Shown piece after piece: positions 16,879-25,080 of a stretch of 64,000 nt of DNA. The position numbers were made by a program, and so were the translations under genes. The DNA is taken from the NCBI RefSeq assembly GCF_014333585.1, contig NZ_JACSCW010000001.1, forward strand, positions 868,001-932,000. The letters run 5' to 3'. The DNA comes from Hymenobacter sp. BT188 (GTDB taxonomy: Bacteria > Bacteroidota > Bacteroidia > Cytophagales > Hymenobacteraceae). The first letter of the stretch is position 1. Each line of letters opens with the position of its first letter. The notes beneath the pieces were generated by a model. That model was not told the DNA's origin. It saw only the letters and a program-made list of their open reading frames with translations, and did no database searches.

Positions 16879-18645
16879 TTAGCGCAGGGGCAGCACGAGG
16901 GCCTGCCAGGGCAGTAGCGCCAGGGTAGCGGCTGGCGCGAAGGTAGGGTAGTTGTTGAGCCAGGGCTGGCCACCCAATTTTATAGTATCGGGCAGCGTCC
17001 AGTTGCGCTGGTCAGAGGAGAAGTTGAGCAACACCAGTACCCGTTCCTGATTCAGGGTCCGGGTGTAGGCGTAGATGTGCGGATTAGCCGCATCGAGCAA
17101 CTGGTAGCGGCCGTACACCAGCACCTTGTGCTGGCGGCGCATAGCCGTGGCCCGGCGGAAATAGTTGAGCACCGAGTTCGGATCTTTTTCCTGGGCCGCC
17201 ACATTCACCTGCCGGTAGTTGGGGTTGACTTGCAGCCAAGGTCGGCCGGTCGTGAAGCCCGCGTTCGGGGAGGCGTCCCACTGGAAGGGCGTGCGGCAGT
17301 TGTCGCGGGCCGTGCGCTTGGCCGTGGCCAAAAAGGCCCCCAGGTCGCCGCCCCGGTTTTTTACCTGCTGATAACCGTTCAGGGTAGCCACGTCGCGGTA
17401 GTCCTCAATGCGGTCAAAGCGGATGTTGGTCATGCCCAGCTCGTCGCCGTTATAGCAATAGGGCGTGCCTCGCATGGTAAGAATAAAGGTATTGAGCAGC
17501 TTAGCCGAGGCCGCCCGAAACGCGGGCCGGTCGTCGCCGAACTTGCTGACCATGCGCGGCACGTCGTGGTTGGCCAGGAAAATGGAGAGCCAGCCTTTCA
17601 GAGCAAACGCGCTGTCCCAGCGGGTGTACACCTGCTTGAAATCAGTGAGCTTGTAGCCTTCCGGCCCGTTGCCGATGTCCATTCCCTCGAAGTGGTAGGC
17701 CATGTTCAGCTCCCGGCGGGCGGGGTCAACGAACTTCATAGCCGCGGTAGGCGAGTCACCCGCGCCCTCGGCCACGGTCATTACGGGGTACTTGCTGAGC
17801 ACCTCGCGATTCATTTCCTGAAGGTAGGCGTGCAGGTTGGGGCCGCTGCTGTAGTACTTCACAATCTGCTTTTCATAGCCGGGCGGAAATGCTGGAAAGG
17901 TCGTGTCTTTAGCTACGTACTGAAAGGCGTCCATGCGAAAGCCGTCGATGCCCTTGTCCAGCCAGAAGCGCATAATGTCGTACACCTCCTGGCGCAGCTT
18001 GGAGTTTTCCCAGTTCAGGTCGGGCTGCTTGCGCGAAAAGTAGTGCAGGTAGTAGGCGTTGGTGAGCGAGTCGTACTTCCAGGCGTCGCTGTTCACATCA
18101 AAAAAGCTGTAGCGCGGCGTGGGCTTCCCCTTCTCGGCGGGCCACCAGTGGTAGTAGTCGCGGTAAGGACTCTGGCGCGAGCTACGAGACTGTTTGAACC
18201 ACTCATGCTCGTCGCTGCTGTGATTTACCACCAAGTCCATCACCAGTTTCAGGCCGCGCTGGTGCAAGCCTTTAAGCAGCGCGTCGAAGTCCTGCATCGT
18301 GCCAAACTCGGGCTGAATCCGGCGGTAGTCGGAGATGTCGTAGCCGTTATCGTCGTTGGGCGAGGCGTAAATCGGGTTCAGCCAGACCGTCTCCACGCCC
18401 AGACTTTTGAGGTAATCAAGTCGGGAGATGATGCCCCGCAAATCGCCCACGCCGTCGCCGTTGCTATCCTGAAAGCTGCGCGGATAAATCTGATACACCA
18501 CCGTTTCCTTCCACCAGGTTTCCTGCTGGTTTTGAGACTTCGGTTGGGAGGCTGGGGGGCTTTTTACCCGGCTCTCCTGGGCTTGGTTACAGCCCACAAA
18601 GGTTAGCAGCAGCACGACGAACAGCGTTGTCGATAGGCTTCTCAT
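16879..18645 (-). CDS. GH13 alpha-glucosidase / oligo-glucosidase lipoprotein
   Basis: 588 aa from the ATG at 18645, which gives a lipoprotein signal (LLLTFVGC, Cys19); the longer ORF starts with GTG. GH13 motifs are all present: YQIYPRSFQDSNGDGVGDL, DLVVNHSSDEHEWF, GFRMDAF (nucleophile Asp), TVAEGAG (acid/base Glu) and LANHDVPR. The order and sequence fit oligo-1,6-glucosidase/alpha-glucosidase members. Substrates would be malto-oligosaccharides delivered at the cell surface or periplasm. It is 54 bp upstream of GH65 and downstream of susD. Confidence 0.9.
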   Translation of the reverse strand: MRSLSTTLFVVLLLTFVGCNQAQESRVKSPPASQPKSQNQQETWWKETVVYQIYPRSFQDSNGDGVGDLRGIISRLDYLKSLGVETVWLNPIYASPNDDNGYDISDYRRIQPEFGTMQDFDALLKGLHQRGLKLVMDLVVNHSSDEHEWFKQSRSSRQSPYRDYYHWWPAEKGKPTPRYSFFDVNSDAWKYDSLTNAYYLHYFSRKQPDLNWENSKLRQEVYDIMRFWLDKGIDGFRMDAFQYVAKDTTFPAFPPGYEKQIVKYYSSGPNLHAYLQEMNREVLSKYPVMTVAEGAGDSPTAAMKFVDPARRELNMAYHFEGMDIGNGPEGYKLTDFKQVYTRWDSAFALKGWLSIFLANHDVPRMVSKFGDDRPAFRAASAKLLNTFILTMRGTPYCYNGDELGMTNIRFDRIEDYRDVATLNGYQQVKNRGGDLGAFLATAKRTARDNCRTPFQWDASPNAGFTTGRPWLQVNPNYRQVNVAAQEKDPNSVLNYFRRATAMRRQHKVLVYGRYQLLDAANPHIYAYTRTLNQERVLVLLNFSSDQRNWTLPDTIKLGGQPWLNNYPTFAPAATLALLPWQALVLPLR

Positions 18646-18753
18646 AAGCACTGGGGTGGGAAAATAATGGGGTGGGAAGAAGACAGACACAACTCGGCCG
18701 CTGGCTGCTGCCGTTCAGCAGTAACCAACGGCCGGTTTGTGTGCTACCAAAGG

Positions 18754-20319
18754 CTAGTACCCTGGGTTCTGCGTGATGTTACGGTTCACATCTACCTGGG
18801 TCTGCGGCACGGGATAGATCAGGTATTTCGGGTCGCTCTGGGGCTTGTCTTTGCGCGCCAGCAGAAACTTGCCAAACCGAATCATATCCTGCCGCCGCCA
18901 CGACTCGCTGTACAGTTCCCGGCCCCGCTCAGCGAGCAGCCCGTCGAGGTTAAGCGAAGTAAGAGCACTGGCTCCGCGCGAAGGGTGAGTGCGTACCGAG
19001 TTAACGATGGCTAGCGCCGTACCCCCAAATCCCCCGGCGCTGGTAGGCGTGCCGCCCCGCAGGATGGCTTCGGCCTTCATCAGCAGCACGTCGGCTAGGC
19101 GGAAGGTTACATGGTCGTTTTCAGCTCCGTTGCCCCCTTTTGCCTCGCTTGGATAATCCACGGGATATTTAATGGGCCGGATGCCCTTCGCTTCGAGGTC
19201 AGCGCCAGTTTCGAAAAGGTTGATATCCTTGGTGAAAGCCAGCGGCGCTCCGCCCCGAGTAGTAAGGGGAGCATCGGTAGCCAAATTGTACTGCTGACCA
19301 ATTAGGAAGCCCACGTTGATCCGCCGACCGGGGTTGGCGGGCCCGCCTGCTATGTCGTAGGCCACGCCGCGGCGCTTGTCGGTCGCCTCAAACAGGTCGT
19401 AGAGCTCCGCTGGGGCTGCCGGACCGTTGTAGCCGTCCACAGGCCGCATGTTGTAGTGCGACACGAACTTCCATAAGTCGCGCACGGGACCGCTATTGCC
19501 GAAGGTATTAGCCTGAGTGAAGATATTCTCCCGGCCAATAGCCCCGTTGTTGGGCGCGAAGTTGTCGAAGTAGTTGGGCGTAAACGAGTACTTGCCGGTG
19601 TTGATGATCTCGTCGGCCAGCCTAATTACCTGATTCATATCGGCCGCCGCGAAGGTTGGGGACTGCCTATTGGCGTACACGCCCTTGTTAAGGTAGCACT
19701 TCATCAGCAGCACCTTGGTCGCGTCCTTGGTAGCGCGACTAACGGGGGCATCGGGCAGGTTGGCTTGAATAGCGTTCAGCTCGCTTACGATGTAGTCGAG
19801 CGCCTCAGTGCCCTTGCGCACCCGCGCCAGTTCGCTCAGGTTCTCACCGGGCTCCCGATAAAGCACTTGATCGTAAAGGTCGAGCACCAGAAACATCGCC
19901 CAGGCCCGCAGAAAACGGGACTCAGCTTCCTGCTGTGGAGAAGGGGAGAAGCGCAGCAAGTCAGTGGAGGCGTAGATGATGCCATTGAGCTGGGTGTATG
20001 TTTCGCGTACCCGCTCATTATTGGCATCCCAAGTATGGTTGTAGAGGGCGCGCCACTTACCATTGTCGTCCCAGTCTGGCCCGCGGGTGGGCATGATGCG
20101 GGAATCGGTGGACACTTCCTGAAGGGCAAACACACTTACGTGGCCCTGAATGGGTTCGCGCTGGGCATTATACACGCCCTGAAGCAGGGAGGTAAGCTCA
20201 CCGCGCCGAACCTGGCTTTCGGTAAGCTGACCTTCCAGCGTTTCGTCAATTTCACAACTAGTAGCCGCCTGTAATAAGGCCAGAACGGCAGCCGCACAGG
20301 CAATCTTAGAATATCTCAT
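18754..20319 (-). CDS. susD: SusD/RagB-family glycan-binding lipoprotein
   Basis: 521 aa. Lipoprotein signal ending AATSC (Cys22). The SusD fold is indicated by the N-terminal region, the TPR-like helices with DLYDQVLYREPGENLSE, and the C-terminal RGRELYSESWRRQDMIRFGKFL motif typical of RagB/SusD. It caps the SusC channel on the cell surface and captures the oligosaccharide. It follows susC by 18 bp, which is the usual tight coupling. Confidence 0.95.
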   Translation of the reverse strand: MRYSKIACAAAVLALLQAATSCEIDETLEGQLTESQVRRGELTSLLQGVYNAQREPIQGHVSVFALQEVSTDSRIMPTRGPDWDDNGKWRALYNHTWDANNERVRETYTQLNGIIYASTDLLRFSPSPQQEAESRFLRAWAMFLVLDLYDQVLYREPGENLSELARVRKGTEALDYIVSELNAIQANLPDAPVSRATKDATKVLLMKCYLNKGVYANRQSPTFAAADMNQVIRLADEIINTGKYSFTPNYFDNFAPNNGAIGRENIFTQANTFGNSGPVRDLWKFVSHYNMRPVDGYNGPAAPAELYDLFEATDKRRGVAYDIAGGPANPGRRINVGFLIGQQYNLATDAPLTTRGGAPLAFTKDINLFETGADLEAKGIRPIKYPVDYPSEAKGGNGAENDHVTFRLADVLLMKAEAILRGGTPTSAGGFGGTALAIVNSVRTHPSRGASALTSLNLDGLLAERGRELYSESWRRQDMIRFGKFLLARKDKPQSDPKYLIYPVPQTQVDVNRNITQNPGY

Positions 20320-20337
20320 GGTGGGAAAAAGCAGAGG

Positions 20338-23300
20338 TTACAGATTGAAATTAACGCCGAACGTGAAGGTGCGGGCGCTGGGATAGGGTAGGTAATCGAT
20401 TCCAACCGAAGGCACTTGGTTGGCTCCGCGCTTCACCGTGTTTACTTCCGGATCAAACCCATCGTAGTCGGTAAGCACGAACAGATTCTGACCCGTGACA
20501 TACACCCGAGCACCCTTCATGAATGTGCTCACGTCGCCGATGGCATAGGAAAGCGTCAGGTTAGACATTTTTAGAAAATCTCCCTTTTCCAAGTAGCGCG
20601 TAGTGGCCGCCGACGGGTTGCCAGTTGCTTCTTTAATCGGGTTCTCAAACGTGGAGAGGGCAATATTTTTGCCGGCCCCAATCTGGCCCACGTTGCCCAC
20701 TGCGTTGACCGTGTTATTGTAAACGTACTGGCCGAATACCCCCGTCATGTTCGCAATTAGGGAGAGTTTGCCGTAGCGGGCGTTGGCGCTCAGACCCAGC
20801 AGCGTGCGCGGGTTAGGGCTGCCCGAATAAGCTATTGCCCCGAACTCATTCGACAGGCCATTTTCGTTGAGGCCGTTGTACTGAGGCAGGAAGAAGGCGT
20901 TGATAGGGTAGCCGTTGGTAATGAGCTGCGACAATGCCCCCGACAGGCCTTGACCATTAATGGCTCCGGTCGGAATGGCGGCCCCCACCAAGTCCGATAC
21001 TTCGTTGCGAATGAAGGTAGCGTTGACGTTGAGGCCTACTTCTACCTGCTCGTTAGTAACCAGTGTGGTTCCCAAGGCCATCTCTACGCCTTTGTTTACA
21101 ATCTTAGCGTCGAGGTTGTCCCAGCGAATGGCCGCGACGGAGGGCCGGGGCTCGCCGGGGGTAGTCGGGAACAGAATGTCGGTGGTGGTTTTATTGAAGT
21201 AATCCGCCGAGAAGGTGAGGCGGTTGTTGAAGGCTCCAATATCAATGCCCACATTAAACTGAGCGTCAGCCTGCCACTTCAAATCGTCATTCGCGTCATT
21301 GAGCGGTGACTGGGCGCCGTTATTGTCGAGGGTGTAGCGAAACTGAGCCGCGCCGGCCGGAAACTCCTGGTTGCCGGTGAGGCCATAGCCGGCCCGCAGC
21401 TTGAGTTGGGTAAGCCGGTCAGCTGGGAAGAAAGCTTCCTGGCTCAGATCCCAGGCCGCGGCAAACGAAGGAAAGTAACCCACCCGATTGTTCGGGCCAA
21501 ACTTGGTGCTCTCATCCCGGCGCAGCGTACCAGTCAGTACGTAGCGGTCTTTATAGCTGAAGACGGCTCGGCCAAACACCGATTGCAGCTCCGACGATGG
21601 GTCGAAGAATGATGACACCTGGCGGTTGCCGGCGGCCGAATACTGAATGTAGTTGGTGTAATCGAGGCCAAAATTGCCGAAGCCGCCTTCATCCCGATTA
21701 CCAAACGCATTCACGTTGGAGCCCGAATTACTAAACTTCGTGTACTCATAGCCCAGCACTGCGTTCAGATTCAGGTCAGTAGCTATTGGTCGGTTGAAAT
21801 TCAGGGTGTGAACGATCTGCTGTGTTACAAGCTCGTTGTTGCTGATGGCGGCAAAGCCCTGCCCTTCAATGCCGGGATAGTTTATCAAACGCTGATCAAT
21901 AGAGGTGCGCCGCTCGCCGCTATTGTAGTTTACGCTCAGCAACATCCGGTACTCGAGCCAGTCGGTAAACTTGTATGAAGGCGCGATGCTAGCCAAGATA
22001 GTGTTTACCCGCGAGTCGTCGTTGTAAAGCTCCTGGGCTGCCAGGGGGTTCACCACGTCGCCAGCCTGAATAAAGAGCGAACCGTCTTGGTTGCGCAGGG
22101 GCTGGGTGGGGTTCCACTGCAACGCCTGCCCGATAAGGCTACCCCGGAAGCCGGCGTCAGTGGTAATGTTGGCCAACTGTTCTTGGAACTGGCTGGTCGC
22201 GATGTTTACGTCGACGCCCAGCTTCTTGCTTTCTAGAAATTGCAGATTGGTGGAGAGGTTGGCGCTGTACTTCTTAAAGCCGGTTTTGCGCACGATGCCA
22301 TCCTGGTCGAGGTAGCCCAGCGAGATGCGGTAGCGGCCGGTTTCCCCACCGCCGCTCATAGCCACGTTATAATTTTGTAAGTAGCCGGTGCGCAGAATCT
22401 CCTCCAGCGCGTCCACGTCGCCGCCCTTGTCGTTGCTGGCCGGTGCTCCGTAGTAAGTTAAGGCCTCCCGATACTGGCCGGCGTCGAGGAACTCGGGCCG
22501 GCGCAGCAGCGTCGAGAAGCCTGTAGATGCTCCCACGCTGAGGATGGGGGCGCCCGTGCGGCCTTTTTTAGTGGTAATAAGTACTACCCCGTAGGCGGCC
22601 CTTGAGCCGTAAATAGCCGTAGCCGAGGCATCTTTGAGCACGGTGAAGGTCTCGATGTCGTCGGGGTTCAGAAAGTTAAGCGGATTGCTGTCGGCTCCGC
22701 TTCCAACGTCAGCGGAAGCCACCAGACCGGGCCGGGCCGTGCGACCATCAAGCGGCACGCCGTCTATCACGTACAGGGGCTGGCCAGTACCAGTCACGGC
22801 GGAGTTGCCCCGAATGCGGATAGTGGACGGCCCGCCGGGCTGCCCGCTGTTATTGCTCACCTGCACCCCCGACACGCGGCCCTGAAGCAGTTGGTCCGGA
22901 GAGGTGAAGGTACCTTTGTTAAATTCTTTCTCGCCAATGACCGCCACTGCGCCGGTCAGATCTTGTTTTCGCGTTGTGCCGTAGCCCGTTACGACTACCT
23001 CGTTCAGCTTCTGGGTATCCTCCCGCATGGCAACCTGCACCGTCGATTTGCCTGCAATATCAACCTGTTGGGAGGTATAGCCAATAGACGAGAAGGAAAG
23101 CGTCGTCGTACCCTCGGGCACGGTCAGTTGAAAGGTGCCGTCCGCGCCGGTGCTGGTTCCCGTGGTAGTTCCCGGAATGATAACCGTTACGCCCGGCAGG
23201 CCAGCGGATTGCGCGTCAACCACTTTGCCGGAAACGGACCGAGTCGCTTGCGCCTGACTCAGGAGGGGAAAGAGCAGGAGCAGGAAGCCTACTATCAGCA

Positions 23301-23388
23301 CCTGCAGTCCGGTCGGCCGTTTGCCGCGAGCCGGAACGAATTCCGCTGGCTCCTTCACGGTGTACTGTTTGTACAAGTTGTTGTTCAT
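20338..23388 (-). CDS. susC: SusC/RagA-family TonB-dependent outer membrane transporter
   Basis: 1016 aa from the ATG at 23388 (MNNNLYKQYTV); a longer ORF to 23559 has no signal and is rejected. A signal segment runs to about residue 46 (LLSQAQA). A carboxypeptidase-like regulatory domain follows (VSGKVVDAQSAGLPGVTV), then a TonB-box-like region and plug (LNEVVVTGYGTTRKQDLTGAVA), and a barrel ending in FTFGVNFNL. It imports the glycan captured by SusD using TonB energy. With GH13 and GH65 it forms a small polysaccharide utilisation locus for starch- or trehalose-type glucans; no SusE/F or regulator gene is present. Confidence 0.95.
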   Translation of the reverse strand: MNNNLYKQYTVKEPAEFVPARGKRPTGLQVLIVGFLLLLFPLLSQAQATRSVSGKVVDAQSAGLPGVTVIIPGTTTGTSTGADGTFQLTVPEGTTTLSFSSIGYTSQQVDIAGKSTVQVAMREDTQKLNEVVVTGYGTTRKQDLTGAVAVIGEKEFNKGTFTSPDQLLQGRVSGVQVSNNSGQPGGPSTIRIRGNSAVTGTGQPLYVIDGVPLDGRTARPGLVASADVGSGADSNPLNFLNPDDIETFTVLKDASATAIYGSRAAYGVVLITTKKGRTGAPILSVGASTGFSTLLRRPEFLDAGQYREALTYYGAPASNDKGGDVDALEEILRTGYLQNYNVAMSGGGETGRYRISLGYLDQDGIVRKTGFKKYSANLSTNLQFLESKKLGVDVNIATSQFQEQLANITTDAGFRGSLIGQALQWNPTQPLRNQDGSLFIQAGDVVNPLAAQELYNDDSRVNTILASIAPSYKFTDWLEYRMLLSVNYNSGERRTSIDQRLINYPGIEGQGFAAISNNELVTQQIVHTLNFNRPIATDLNLNAVLGYEYTKFSNSGSNVNAFGNRDEGGFGNFGLDYTNYIQYSAAGNRQVSSFFDPSSELQSVFGRAVFSYKDRYVLTGTLRRDESTKFGPNNRVGYFPSFAAAWDLSQEAFFPADRLTQLKLRAGYGLTGNQEFPAGAAQFRYTLDNNGAQSPLNDANDDLKWQADAQFNVGIDIGAFNNRLTFSADYFNKTTTDILFPTTPGEPRPSVAAIRWDNLDAKIVNKGVEMALGTTLVTNEQVEVGLNVNATFIRNEVSDLVGAAIPTGAINGQGLSGALSQLITNGYPINAFFLPQYNGLNENGLSNEFGAIAYSGSPNPRTLLGLSANARYGKLSLIANMTGVFGQYVYNNTVNAVGNVGQIGAGKNIALSTFENPIKEATGNPSAATTRYLEKGDFLKMSNLTLSYAIGDVSTFMKGARVYVTGQNLFVLTDYDGFDPEVNTVKRGANQVPSVGIDYLPYPSARTFTFGVNFNL

Positions 23389-23759
23389 AAGTAAAAAAGT
23401 GAAATGGTGGGAATTTTTACTGGACCGGGTGCTGAAAAGAGGCTGCATCAACCGCGACGAAACCCGGGGAAAGAGCTCGGTAACATAATGCTGGCCATGC
23501 TGCCCAGGGCTCATCAAAAGGCAACTGGGTGTCACGCTAGCAGCCTGAAGCAACCCCAAGGCGGTACTTGGGTCGAACGGGGTGCTACCCGAAAAAAGGT
23601 GTCAGTGCCCCCGGGCCGGTCGGCGGGAGAGTAGTGGCGTCAGACCCGTAAACGGGCATGCTAGGAAGAAGCGAAGGGAAAGAGTTTGTCATGTGGGGGG
23701 CTTTTTTAGGGATACAAAGAGCAGCTAGTCGGTGGGGGAGGAAGCGAAAGCGTCAGTAG
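23389..23759. other. Region upstream of the sus-like operon
   Basis: Should carry the susC promoter and leader. One dispersed motif copy lies near 23695. No operator or riboswitch was recognised. Confidence 0.35.
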
Positions 23760-24128
23760 TCATAGTGTGAGCCTGGGCAGGGGCGCTGGAAAAGTTACGC
23801 ACGATGTTTCCGTCAACCAAACAATGGGCTTGGTAAAGCGTAGGCGAAAAATAGGAAGCAAGGACCCTTTCTCCGCTCCGAAAAAGTGCCGGGTCGCGTA
23901 CCGGGAACCCATGGTGGTACCTATGCTCGTGCCCAACAGGTAGGCTATCCGGACTTGAGCGAAGGGCCCGTTAAGGATGCAAAGGAAACTTAAGACGCCA
24001 GCCCCGCCCGCGCTCAGGGCTAGGTCGATGCAAAGCCGGGATGAAAGGAATTGCCCTCCGAGCATAAGGGCGCTAGTCAGCAGCACAACAAGCCAGAGCA
24101 AAACATGCATGTAGAACGTTTTTTTCAT
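23760..24128 (-). CDS. Small hypothetical membrane protein
   Basis: 122 aa, not recognised. Residues 8-30 and 32-55 are hydrophobic (VLLWLVVLLTSALMLGG and LALSAGGAGVLSFLCIL), and a third weaker helix lies near 62-75. The C-terminal third is polar and looks less protein-like. It is in the same orientation as the sus operon but separated by about 370 bp. It may be a real small membrane protein or a chance ORF. Confidence 0.4.
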   Translation of the reverse strand: MKKTFYMHVLLWLVVLLTSALMLGGQFLSSRLCIDLALSAGGAGVLSFLCILNGPFAQVRIAYLLGTSIGTTMGSRYATRHFFGAEKGSLLPIFRLRFTKPIVWLTETSCVTFPAPLPRLTL

Positions 24129-24426
24129 ATGCCTGAATTGATAAACATAATTTTACTAACAGCTGGCTATGCTGCCTAATGCAGCGACCATTAAGTATAT
24201 GATTTTCTTTTGTATATATCTTCTTATTGTATTATAATGTTTTGGAATAGTTCATAACCTTGTGCTCCATGCACGGCAGAGAACGGGTAAAGCGGGACAG
24301 AACAGGGGCTTTCCTTATTACCCCCTGACTACTTCTGCTTCGTAAAGGCCCGCAAAAAGCCCCCCGACAAGGATTGGGGCGAATAGGTTGGTTTCCTGGG
24401 CTTGACGACGGGTTTTCGGCCCGGAC

Positions 24427-24738
24427 TTAGACATAAACAAACTGGATAGCGTGGTCCCAGGTGTTGTATTTCAGTCCGTAGCGTACCCACAGCAGTACCA
24501 GCGGCCCGGCCATGCGGGCTTCGGCAATGCCGCCCAAATCAGTGACACGGCGCCAGCCCAGTTCGAGCAGCAGCTGGGTGGTTTGGTCCTTTGCCCCGGC
24601 ATTGTTGCCGCACACAAACATGTCGGGCTCCCCACCTTTAAAGGGCGGGTTAATCATCTGATGCACGCTGACCATGTTCAGGGTTTTTACCACGTGCGCC
24701 TGCGGCAGGGCCCGCTGCACCTGCTCGCCCAAGGAGAG
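24427..24738 (-). pseudogene. NADP oxidoreductase, coenzyme F420-dependent family, 5'-truncated
   Basis: Encodes only the C-terminal half of an NpdG-like NAD(P)-binding protein: SLGEQVQRALP..HVVKTLN, the PDMFVCGNN strand, and LGWRRVTDLGGIAEARM near the end. The N-terminal Rossmann nucleotide-binding part is missing. Homology stops at about 24735, where a truncated RNA methyltransferase begins in the opposite direction. No ATG precedes the fragment; the only start is an in-frame TTG at 24732. A broken gene at a rearrangement junction. Confidence 0.8.
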
Positions 24739-24739
24739 T

Positions 24740-24950
24740 CGGCGCTCACCTCGAAGGCGACAATGTGCATCGCCTCACGTTGCGCCCGGCGGGCGTGCTC
24801 ATCATGGGCAGCGAGTCGCACGGCCCGCGGCCGGAGGTGCTCGCGTGCCTCACCCAGCGGCTCTATATTCCGGGTGCTGGCGGCGCCGAAAGCTTAAACG
24901 TGGCTATATCGGCGGCGATTTTGCTGGATAACTTTCATCGGGAGCTGTAG
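24740..24950 (+). pseudogene. 5'-truncated copy of the RNA methyltransferase gene
   Basis: Matches 11532-11742 with 10 mismatches in 211 bases (about 95% identity), ending at the same stop codon. Nine of the 10 differences are synonymous; the other changes Asn to Asp. The copy retains the MGSESHGP and NVAISAAILL motifs but lacks the first 177 codons. Homology continues into the 3' flank for about 120 bp, including the terminator. It begins within about 8 bp of the end of the F420-reductase fragment. Confidence 0.9.
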
Positions 24951-25015
24951 AGAGTAACAGCTGCTACTTTTTAGATAGGCTCAAAGTTTTTGGCTGGCTC
25001 TTATAGACTTTGATT

Positions 25016-25068
25016 CATTTGAATGAAGAAGCCCTGGCGCATTGCGCCAGGGCTTCTTCATTCAAATG
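25016..25068. terminator. Perfect 26-bp palindrome, bidirectional terminator
   Basis: Bases 25016-25041 are the exact reverse complement of 25043-25068, with one base between. It lies between the convergent methyltransferase fragment and DUF4394 gene. The homologous hairpin at 11821 is shorter and imperfect. Confidence 0.85.
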
Positions 25069-25080
25069 AATGCGAGGAAA

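Noticed and set aside
17077..18606. A 509-aa plus-strand open frame
   Set aside because: Lies wholly antisense to the GH13 gene; long antisense frames are expected in GC-rich genes, and it shows no domain.
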